From positions 2,647,689 through 2,711,688 of the forward strand of contig NZ_CP050497.1 in the NCBI RefSeq assembly GCF_018336815.1: a DNA stretch of 64,000 nt. Reading direction: 5' to 3'. Both the position numbers and the translations under genes were made by a program. Source of the stretch: Treponema vincentii. GTDB lineage: Bacteria; Spirochaetota; Spirochaetia; Treponematales; Treponemataceae. Below the pieces are notes generated by a model. That model was not told the DNA's origin, did not search any database, and was given only the letters and a program-made list of their open reading frames with translations. Shown piece by piece: positions 25,135 through 30,938 of the stretch (position 1 is the stretch's first letter; each line of letters starts with the position of its first letter).

Positions 25135-26238
25135 ATGGCTTACGATAGCAAAGACACTGAAGCCTTCAAAGGCGTGTGGGTATTTTGTGAACAGCGCAAC
25201 GGAGAAATCCTCAACACCTCGTTTGAATTATTGAGCGAAGGCCGGAAGCTCGCCGATGAATTAAAGGGCGAACTCTGCGGCGTTGTACTTGGAAAAGGTA
25301 TTAAAGAAGATGCATTAAAGAATCTCGGCGGCTACGGCGCCGATAAGGTGTACTACTGCGAACACGATCTTCTTGCCGATTATACAACCGATGCGTATAC
25401 AAAAGTGATTACCGCATTGGTACAGGACAAAAAACCGGAAGTTTTCTTAATCGGTGCAACAACCATCGGACGCGACTTAGGTCCCCGCTGTGCCGCACGG
25501 CTCCATACCGGATTGACCGCCGACACCACGCACCTCGACGTCGATACGGAAAAATACAAGGAATTTCTCCGCACCAGCTCGACGATGGATGTCGAAAAGA
25601 CACCCTTTAAGGTAAACACCAACTTAAAGATGACCCGTCCGGCGTTCGGCGGTCACTTGATGGCAACGATTGTGTGTCCCCGCTTCCGCCCGCAGATTGC
25701 AACCGTGCGTCCCGGCGTTATGAAGAAGCAGGACTTTGATTCGGCAAAAGCGGCAAAGACCGTAATTGAAAAACCGGCAGTTGAGCTTTCCAAAGCCGAT
25801 ATCAGCGTTGATATCCTCGAAATCAAGAAAACCGCAAAGAATATCGTAGACTTGATCGGAGCAAATGTGGTTGTTTCCGTCGGCCGCGGTATCGGTAAAG
25901 ACCCCAAAGCAGGTATCAAACTGGCTGAGGATTTGGCTCAGGCGCTCGGCGGCGTTGTCGGAGCTTCCCGTGCCGTTGTTGACTCCGGCTGGATGGATGC
26001 AAACCATCAGGTTGGACAGACCGGTAAAACCGTACATCCGCACATCTATGTGGCAGTCGGTATTTCCGGAGCAATTCAGCACCTTGCCGGTATGCAGGAT
26101 TCCGAGTACATCATCGCGGTCAACAAGAACCCCGATGCGCCGATCTTCGGTGTAGCCGACTACGGTATTGCAGGAGACCTGTTCAAGGTACTTCCGATGC
26201 TGACCGAAGCGGTTAAAGCGGCAAAAGGCAGCCTGTAA
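25135..26238 (+). CDS. etfA: Electron transfer flavoprotein alpha subunit
   Basis: 367 residues from ATG 25135, for which AAGGAGGAG is well placed; an in-frame ATG at 25114 overlaps the etfB stop and precedes that site. The C-terminal FAD domain is clear: VSVGRGIGKDPKAGIKLAED, GASRAVVDSGWMDANHQVG, VAVGISGAIQHLAGMQDSE and NKNPDAPIFGVADYG. Last gene of the operon, followed by a terminator. Confidence 0.95.
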   Translation: MAYDSKDTEAFKGVWVFCEQRNGEILNTSFELLSEGRKLADELKGELCGVVLGKGIKEDALKNLGGYGADKVYYCEHDLLADYTTDAYTKVITALVQDKKPEVFLIGATTIGRDLGPRCAARLHTGLTADTTHLDVDTEKYKEFLRTSSTMDVEKTPFKVNTNLKMTRPAFGGHLMATIVCPRFRPQIATVRPGVMKKQDFDSAKAAKTVIEKPAVELSKADISVDILEIKKTAKNIVDLIGANVVVSVGRGIGKDPKAGIKLAEDLAQALGGVVGASRAVVDSGWMDANHQVGQTGKTVHPHIYVAVGISGAIQHLAGMQDSEYIIAVNKNPDAPIFGVADYGIAGDLFKVLPMLTEAVKAAKGSL

Positions 26239-26332
26239 TTTTTTAAGGGGCGTGTTGAGCTTATGCTTAGCGCGCACCGAATTTTACATTGCTAGAAAAC
26301 TGATTGTTTTTTAGAGAACCTTTGTGATGCAC

Positions 26333-26370
26333 AAAGCCTGTTTTTCCTTTGCGGAAGAACAGGCTTTTTT
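26333..26370 (+). terminator. Terminator of the acyl-CoA dehydrogenase-etfBA operon
   Basis: AAAGCCTG (26333-26340) pairs with CAGGCTTT (26360-26367), extended inward by TTTTTCC/GGAAGAA, and is followed by a run of T. It also faces the convergent PIN relic. Confidence 0.85.
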
Positions 26371-26389
26371 AGTTAACCTACCCAAAGCT

Positions 26390-26940
26390 TTATGCTAAAA
26401 ATTCATCCGGCGTATACACGGGTATTTTTGACCCAAAAAAATCTTTTTTATTGCGTGTAATAATGCAATCTACCGATTCTTCTAATGCACATTGATATTG
26501 CAAACCATCTTCAAAATCAGGAAATATTTTATTCTTTAAAGCATTTAAAATGCTCTCTTTATTTGCACTACCGATTCCAATGATTTCGAATAAATTGCAA
26601 AAAATTTCTCGTACATTCTCTGCCGGAATATACTTCTTTAAGATATAAAATAACGTTCCTTAAAATTCAGCAGCCGAACAAAATATCAATTTTGGAGGAT
26701 GCTGAATTGGTACGCGATAGCGTACGTACAATCAGCGAGTTTGCAGCAAGCAAACTCGACGTGTTTTTCAGCCGCGCTATTTGAGCGGCTGAAAATAAAC
26801 GTTGAAATAGTATGAACTGCTACAATTCCTGTTATTTCGTTATCTTTACATTTCTTAATGATAGTTTGTGCATTATTAAAAAAAACAGGACGCTTTGCCA
26901 GAAAATCAACCAAAATATTTGTATCAAGTAAGACTTTCAT
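26390..26940 (-). pseudogene. PIN-domain toxin split by a hairpin insertion
   Basis: From ATG 26940 the frame reads MKVLLDTNILVDFLAKR (first PIN acidic residue in LLDTN) up to VAVHTIST. It then runs into hairpin array D and stops at 26686. Beyond the array, the same protein resumes as LFYILKKYIPAENVREIF, ALEESVDCIITRNKKDFFG (later acidic residues) and ends TPDEFLA at 26390. Removing 26652-26797 rejoins the frame into 134 residues. Its antitoxin lies upstream, overlapping by 17 bases. Confidence 0.9.
26658..26797. repeat. Hairpin array D, inserted in the PIN toxin gene
   Basis: About 140 bases flanked by AACGTT on both sides (26652-26657 and 26798-26803). Contents on the minus strand: TTTTCAGCCGC/GCGGCTGAAAA; CGAGTTTGC/GCAAACTCG; GTACGC/GCGTAC; and AATTCAGCA/TGCTGAATT enclosing CAAAAT/ATTTTG. 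The loops differ from the DTCCNT type, so D is a divergent branch, but the CGAGTTTGC hairpin equals the h2 type of the other arrays. Confidence 0.85.
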
Positions 26941-27175
26941 ATTTCGTAACCGCAAATTCTATAGCTTCTTGTTTATAATCAATATCCGGCGGTAGGCAAC
27001 CAGCATACTGTATCAGGGCATCATAAGCTCTATTTTTTTCTTGCTGGGGTATTGTTACAATATGTTGTCTATTCGTTTTTTTCATTTTTACAAATAAATA
27101 TTCAATATAATGCTGCACTTCCTGCTGCAGCTCCTTTGAAAGCATATTGTATTGCCGCATCATTATATCGTTCAT
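26924..27175 (-). CDS. Antitoxin partner of the split PIN toxin
   Basis: 83 residues from ATG 27175, with AAGGAG correctly spaced. MNDIMMRQYNMLSKELQQEV, then HYIEYLFVKMKK, resembles the DUF2281-type antitoxins placed before PIN toxins (LPEELQxEVxDYIEFL pattern). The C-terminal part IQYAGCLPPDIDYKQE is the probable toxin-binding tail. The stop overlaps the PIN start by 17 bases. It is intact although its toxin is destroyed. Confidence 0.78.
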   Translation of the reverse strand: MNDIMMRQYNMLSKELQQEVQHYIEYLFVKMKKTNRQHIVTIPQQEKNRAYDALIQYAGCLPPDIDYKQEAIEFAVTKYESLT

Positions 27176-27252
27176 AGAACGCTCCTTATCTATCCATCCC
27201 ATAGCAGTATAGCACACTTTACCGTTTCATTAAACTCTGCGAGCTTGGTGGC

Positions 27253-27392
27253 GTTTGCAGCTACTGTGATGACAAGCGGCGTTTATCATTTATCGAAAAT
27301 GCAGCATCACCATTTCCCCCTGCTGCAAGACGAACTGTTTACCGGTACATATAAACCTTAGTTCATGACTCCCCTTATTTTCAACAACGACC
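27253..27392 (-). pseudogene. Duplicated 3' end of the lipoprotein gene at 29.4 kb
   Basis: 140 bases that match 29364-29503 with few changes (for example GACAAGCGGCGTTTATCATT versus GGCAAGCGGCGTTTATCGTT). They correspond to the last ~33 codons of the lipoprotein gene at 29401-29919 plus its downstream flank. The copy lacks a start. The two copies bracket the Rpn/brnA region and suggest a tandem duplication that later decayed. From 27393 to 27447 I see nothing else. Confidence 0.85.
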
Positions 27393-27447
27393 TCAGGCTA
27401 CATCCCTTGCTTTACTTGGCAACGGCAAGGCTCACGGTTAGTTGGGT

Positions 27448-27588
27448 GCAGGGCATTTCCTAAAAGAGAAGATGCCCTGCAAAGCCGGTAGGGAATGGAT
27501 TAAAACATCTTGCTTCGGTTCTATCGGTTTTATAACCATATTCGGCGGGCAGCATTTTTGAACGGCTTTATTGGAGCCGCTCAAAATA
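27448..27588. repeat. Two further hairpins downstream of the Rpn tail
   Basis: GCAGGGCAT...ATGCCCTGC (27448-27480, also TTC/GAA inside) and TTTTTGAACGGCT...AGCCGCTCAAAAT (27554-27588). The second resembles the first hairpin of array D on the + strand in layout (TTTTT-stem-TATT-stem-AAAATAA), again with different stem bases. No gene is convincing between 27393 and 27733. Confidence 0.6.
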
Positions 27589-27624
27589 AGCATAGCACAT
27601 TTACCGGCAATTAAAAACATGTCA

Positions 27625-27722
27625 TCTCTTAGCATCTGCAGAACGGACAGGGATGTACGCTGTTCAACAGACCTGCGGTACTTTTTTGCCTAACTCCTTG
27701 CATCTGCTCCGCCTATTTGCAA
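27625..27722. repeat. Hairpin element E, left part only
   Basis: On the minus strand it reads CTTTTTGCAAATAGGCGGAGC, GCAGATGCAAGGAGTTAGGC, AAAAAAGTACCGCAGG, closely following the left half of elements F and I1, then a damaged GTACATCCCTGTCC hairpin. The right half is missing. It starts 11 bases beyond the stop of an Rpn tail copy. Confidence 0.75.
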
Positions 27723-27733
27723 AAAGTTGATTT

Positions 27734-27949
27734 TTATAGAGCCTTTATTTCTTCAACGGAAAGGCCTGTTCCTTCAGCTATTTTATCAATATCAAAACCA
27801 AACTGCTTAAAAGCCTTAGCCGTTTCAAGTTTGGTTTGATAGGCTCCCTGAGATATACCTTGTTCAATGCCTGTGGCAAAGGCTATTTCCCGTTCTTCTG
27901 CTCGTTGTACGGCTATATCGGTTTCATAATCATATTCGGCTAGTAACAA
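27734..27949 (-). pseudogene. C-terminal Rpn fragment in tandem after the Rpn gene
   Basis: The frame reads LLAEYDYETDIAVQRAEERE, GIEQGISQGAYQTKLETAK, IDKIAEGTGLSVEEIKAL, the same 70-odd-residue tail as the Rpn gene upstream. It begins two bases after that gene's stop and has only a TTG and no ribosome site, so it is a duplicated tail rather than an independent gene. GIxxGIxxG repeats are shorter than in the main copy. Confidence 0.8.
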
Positions 27950-27951
27950 GT

Positions 27952-28179
27952 TTATAATTTTTCTATTTCCGCTTGAGTAAGCCCTGTACCCTCAGCAATT
28001 TTTGCTATCGGTATACCCATTTTCTTAAAAGCTAAAGCTGTTTTTATTACTCCATCGGAAAAGCCTCGCTTAATACCCTGTTCAATACCCTGTTGTATTC
28101 CTTGTTGTATTCCAATTCTTAGACTTTCTTCTCTCTGTACTGCGATGTCTGTATCGTAATCATATTCGGCTACTAACAT
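27952..28179 (-). CDS. Internal in-frame start giving a 75-residue RpnS-like product
   Basis: Inside the rpn gene, CGGGAGGT lies seven bases before an ATG at 28179, a far better ribosome site than chance in coding sequence. Translation from it gives MLVAEYDYDTDIAVQREESL... to the shared stop, 75 residues: the repeat/C-terminal domain without the nuclease. A free-standing copy of exactly the same length and with an even better site is found at 30440-30667. By analogy with RpnL/RpnS it could be an intragenic antitoxin (inference). Confidence 0.65.
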   Translation of the reverse strand: MLVAEYDYDTDIAVQREESLRIGIQQGIQQGIEQGIKRGFSDGVIKTALAFKKMGIPIAKIAEGTGLTQAEIEKL

Positions 28180-28842
28180 ATTTATTACCTCCCGTGATTT
28201 TCTCTGTAAGTATTCTTTTAAGATTCCTTTTTCTATACATATCTTTACCGCATTGGTAAAGCCATTTTCAGGATCAAGTTGCGTTTGTTTTCTTACCTCT
28301 TCAACAAAGAGACTGTATTCTTCAAGCGGTTTACAGCGGCTCAATACTTCTGCTCCTTTGTCCTTATTTATGTTATATACCTTTACCTCAAGCTCCAGCG
28401 GCACTTTTTCTGGTTTTGTTATAAACGCATCAGATAACTTTAGAACTGTAGTTTCAGGGTAATCTTCCTTGCCGTTATAGAAAACGTAGAATTCCGGCGT
28501 AGGTATTTTAGACAGCTTTCTTAAATATCTATCGGTCGGAGCTTGAAGTTTTTCATAGAGCCTTGCTATGTATTCTAAAAAACGCAAAGGCATGTTTTCG
28601 TTTATGGTGGATTGATGTTCTGCAAGAACGATAATCTTATTGTCGACAAGGCAGGAAACATCGTTGATTATGTTCATATACATAACATTATCGAGCCTTA
28701 TGTTTTCTACAGGACAAGACATTTGCAGATTTGTTCCGTGCAAAGCGTTATATAGCGATAAAAAGTTTTCTTTAGCCTTTTCGTCTTCTGCAAAAAGATC
28801 GACAAAAACCGAATCTTTATATTTTCTGTTTGCCGTAGTCAT
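27952..28842 (-). CDS. rpn: Rpn family recombination-promoting nuclease (PD-(D/E)XK, YhgA-like)
   Basis: 296 residues from ATG 28842 after AGAGGAAACAGCT. MTTANRKYKDSVFVDLFAED, then VSCLVDNKIIVLAEHQSTIN gives the D...ExQ nuclease core, and NMPLRFLEYIARLYEKL follows. The C-terminus holds Gly-Ile-Gln repeats (GIQQGIQQGIEQGIKRG) and IAKIAEGTGLTQAEIEKL. Enterobacterial Rpn proteins are toxic DNA endonucleases with anti-phage activity that are held in check by a short C-terminal protein made from an internal start (established). An internal ATG with a strong ribosome site exists here at 28179. This is the only full-length copy among at least five fragments. Confidence 0.9.
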   Translation of the reverse strand: MTTANRKYKDSVFVDLFAEDEKAKENFLSLYNALHGTNLQMSCPVENIRLDNVMYMNIINDVSCLVDNKIIVLAEHQSTINENMPLRFLEYIARLYEKLQAPTDRYLRKLSKIPTPEFYVFYNGKEDYPETTVLKLSDAFITKPEKVPLELEVKVYNINKDKGAEVLSRCKPLEEYSLFVEEVRKQTQLDPENGFTNAVKICIEKGILKEYLQRKSREVINMLVAEYDYDTDIAVQREESLRIGIQQGIQQGIEQGIKRGFSDGVIKTALAFKKMGIPIAKIAEGTGLTQAEIEKL

Positions 28843-28879
28843 AGCTGTTTCCTCTCTTGTTGTATTATAGCATAGATGG

Positions 28880-28932
28880 GCAGGTTTTAAAGAGGGGGTA
28901 CCCTCAGCGATTTTTGCTATCAGTATACCCAT
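28880..28932 (-). pseudogene. Tail remnant of another Rpn copy
   Basis: The frame upstream of the rpn start encodes MGILIAKIAEGT, matching the Rpn C-terminus (MGIPIAKIAEGTGL) with near-identical DNA. It then changes into the rpn promoter region (TATAAT near 28865). This shows the rpn gene lies in a series of tandem Rpn copies. Confidence 0.75.
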
Positions 28933-29013
28933 TTTCTAAGCTAAAGCTGATTTTAGAGAGACCTTTAGCTGTAATCAACAAAGGTCGATTATTCGTGCCT
29001 TGTTCCTTATGGT

Positions 29014-29325
29014 TTATCCAAAAACAGCTTTCCGTAAGATAGCATTTATGCGTGGTTGGTACTCTTGAGTTTCAATCTGTAACGCTTCTATTATGTCACT
29101 ATCAATACTAACCTGTACAGTGTGGTTTTTACGTTTTTGTAATGTTGTATGAAGCTCATAATAAGGACGAAATTGTTTAAGCTCCTCTTTTGTCTGCTTT
29201 GGGCAGTCCGAAAAATCAGTATTTTGAAAATTTTTGATTTCGTTTAGCCGTTCTTCCGTAAGCGGCGGAAGATTTTTAACTTCATCGAGCGTCATAGTTT
29301 TCATAATATTCTGCATCCTCATCAA
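29014..29325 (-). CDS. BrnA-like antitoxin, second orphan
   Basis: Up to 103 residues; the start may be any of the first three Met codons (29325, 29316, 29304). KNHTVQVSIDSDIIEALQIE followed by YQPRINAILRKAVFG is the BrnA ribbon-helix-helix tail. NLPPLTEERLNEIKNFQNTD is the toxin-neutralising region. It overlaps the last codons of a BrnT fragment, the usual order brnT-brnA, but the rest of the toxin is gone. Confidence 0.82.
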   Translation of the reverse strand: MMRMQNIMKTMTLDEVKNLPPLTEERLNEIKNFQNTDFSDCPKQTKEELKQFRPYYELHTTLQKRKNHTVQVSIDSDIIEALQIETQEYQPRINAILRKAVFG

Positions 29326-29355
29326 CTTCGGCTTTTCGTGCAGAGATAAGCCGTA
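29282..29355 (-). pseudogene. C-terminal remnant of BrnT toxin
   Basis: In the frame overlapping the brnA start, the peptide AIRLISARKAEVDEDAEYYE is encoded, followed by NYDAR and a TGA. RIISARKA is the conserved BrnT ending. Upstream it breaks off at the duplicated lipoprotein flank (29364), so the body of the toxin has been deleted. Confidence 0.75.
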
Positions 29356-29400
29356 TTGCTGATGTTTGCAGCTACTGTGATGGCAAGCGGCGTTTATCGT

Positions 29401-29919
29401 TTACCGAAAATGCAGCATCACCATTTCACCCTGCTGCAAGACGAACTGTTTACCGGTACACATAAACCTTAGTTCATTGCTATCCTTATTTTCAACAACG
29501 ACCGTTACTTTCTTCTGCACCGGTATCGGCATCGTAAATGACTCGCCTTTTTGCAATCTAATCGAAGAAACAGGCTCCATATCATTTTTTTGCTGATTCA
29601 CCGTTTGCGCACTATTCTTCCGCGGTTGTAACTGAATGTTTGAAAGATGATCGTATTCAGACGGAGATTCTCTTTGAATATACGGCTCTGTTTCATCAAG
29701 ATTTAGATCCCGATTCAGTATTCTTGCATTTCTTGCAAAGGCTTCGGTTTTATCATGAGTATCCGTTTGAGTATCTCCTGCCGTTGAAACCGTTAAATCG
29801 GCAACACCGGCTAATACGGTGATAGGAAAGTAAAGCGCTCCGGTAGTCGGGGTACTTGTGCATGACATCACACTGATGCACAATATGCAAAAATATACAT
29901 AACATCGTAAGTATTTCAT
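29401..29919 (-). CDS. Small lipoprotein of unknown function
   Basis: 172 residues. The signal peptide MKYLRCYVYFCILCISVMSC ends in a lipobox-like VMSC, and CGGAGG precedes the ATG at good spacing. The mature part is hydrophilic and ends MCTGKQFVLQQGEMVMLHFR. No family recognised. Its last third is duplicated at 27.25 kb, so it marks one edge of the rearranged zone. Confidence 0.7.
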   Translation of the reverse strand: MKYLRCYVYFCILCISVMSCTSTPTTGALYFPITVLAGVADLTVSTAGDTQTDTHDKTEAFARNARILNRDLNLDETEPYIQRESPSEYDHLSNIQLQPRKNSAQTVNQQKNDMEPVSSIRLQKGESFTMPIPVQKKVTVVVENKDSNELRFMCTGKQFVLQQGEMVMLHFR

Positions 29920-30063
29920 ATCTCAAACCTCCGTTTCTCGATAGTATCGGCAGCTTTCCAATGCGTAATGAGGTATCAATGCGTAATGTACCGCCCGGAA
30001 CGACTATGTAACCTTTCAAAATCCTCATATCCATGCTACAATAGTCCCCGAGGAGAAACAGCC

Positions 30064-30099
30064 ATGAGTACGGCGAACAGAAAGTACAAAGATTCACTG
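30064..30099 (+). pseudogene. N-terminal head of a destroyed Rpn gene
   Basis: GAGGAGAAACAGCC and ATG at 30064 are followed by MSTANRKYKDSL, matching the first 12 codons of the intact rpn (MTTANRKYKDSV). Coding then stops at the edge of hairpin array F. Its tail resumes at about 30418, so roughly 200 codons of nuclease have been replaced by hairpins. Confidence 0.85.
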
Positions 30100-30418
30100 T
30101 CCAATACGGTACGTCCATATACCGTATTGGACGATGAGTTTTTCAGATGAAAAACTCACTTCTGCATGGAATCACCGCCATCCGTGGCGGTTCTGCATAG
30201 CCACCGCTTTTGGAAATAGACGATGCAGATACAAGGAATTAGGCAAAAAAGTACCGCAGGCACGGTCAAAAATGTACATCCATGTACATTTTCGACCTAC
30301 GTGTTTGCAATGCAAACACGTTACTGATTGGAACCAGCGGCATCCGTGCCGCTTCTGAAACGTTGAGGACACTTTTTTGCCGTATGACACCGTAGATGCG
30401 TCGTATATTTCCAAAAGA
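30099..30418. repeat. Hairpin array F, occupying the middle of an Rpn gene
   Basis: Two parts. 30099-30200 is a free h3-h2-h1 unit: CCAATACGGTA/TACCGTATTGG, GAGTTTTTC/GAAAAACTC, spacer CTTCTGCATGGAATCA, CCGCCA/TGGCGG around TCCG. 30207-30417 is a bounded element, CTTTTGGAAATAGACGATGC to GTCGTATATTTCCAAAAG, with inner stem GGCAAAAAAGT/ACTTTTTTGCC. In its tip sits a second h3-h2-h1 unit (AAAATGTAC around ATCCAT; CGTGTTTGC/GCAAACACG; GCGGCA/TGCCGC around TCCG). So units nest inside elements. Confidence 0.9.
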
Positions 30419-30439
30419 AAATCAAAGGAGGTATTGAAC

Positions 30440-30667
30440 ATGTTACTCGCCGAATATGATTATGAGACAGATATCGCAGTGCAACGAGCGGAAGAACATG
30501 AAATAGCCTTTGCTCAAGGTATTGAACAAAGTATTGAGCGCGGCTTTGCGGACGGCTCCCACCAAAAAGCGCTCGAAACAGCAAGACTGATGAAGAATGA
30601 AGCTTTTGACATGAGCATGATTGCAAAGCTGACGGGCATTTCCAAGCTTGAAATCGAAAAGTTGTAA
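30440..30667 (+). CDS. Free-standing RpnS-like C-terminal protein
   Basis: 75 residues: MLLAEYDYETDIAVQRAEEH, GIEQSIERGFADGSHQKALE, MIAKLTGISKLEIEKL. AAAGGAGGT, a near-perfect Shine-Dalgarno, stands seven bases before the ATG. The length equals that of the putative internal product of the intact rpn. The nuclease part upstream has been replaced by hairpin array F, leaving only ~8 further Rpn codons (KRKSKEVLN) before the ATG. Transcription could come through the head promoter and the array. A kept antitoxin is a reasonable reading, unproven. Confidence 0.72.
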   Translation: MLLAEYDYETDIAVQRAEEHEIAFAQGIEQSIERGFADGSHQKALETARLMKNEAFDMSMIAKLTGISKLEIEKL

Positions 30668-30828
30668 TCCAATCGGGAATAGCATTCTGCTTTACATTAA
30701 CGTTCCACATATTTAATTATATGACTTATAGCGCATATTTTTTCAATTGACAAAAAAAGCCGCTTATTCAACGCCGTGTTAAACACTAAACACTAAACAC
30801 TAAGCACACATAAAGAAAAGACAAAAAA

Positions 30829-30862
30829 AAGACCTTAGGAAGCAACTGCTTCCTAAGGTCTT
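30829..30862 (-). terminator. Terminator of the lipoprotein gene at 30939
   Basis: 16-bp perfect arms (AAGACCTTAGGAAGCA and complement) with a two-base centre; on the minus strand followed by eight T. Just beyond, at 30779-30805, the motif CTAAACA is repeated three times. Confidence 0.88.
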
Positions 30863-30938
30863 GCAAGAGTTCTACAATCCGGGATGCGTTAAAACCGATG
30901 AAGGTTTATTCCGCAGCCGCCGGATTGAACGGAAACGC

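Noticed and set aside
30099..30418. Protein-coding reading frames through the arrays (for example the conserved peptide YDASTxSYGKKVSST on the minus strand)
   Set aside because: The peptides recur only because the DNA blocks recur; stems change without regard to codons, and there is no ribosome site or consistent start.
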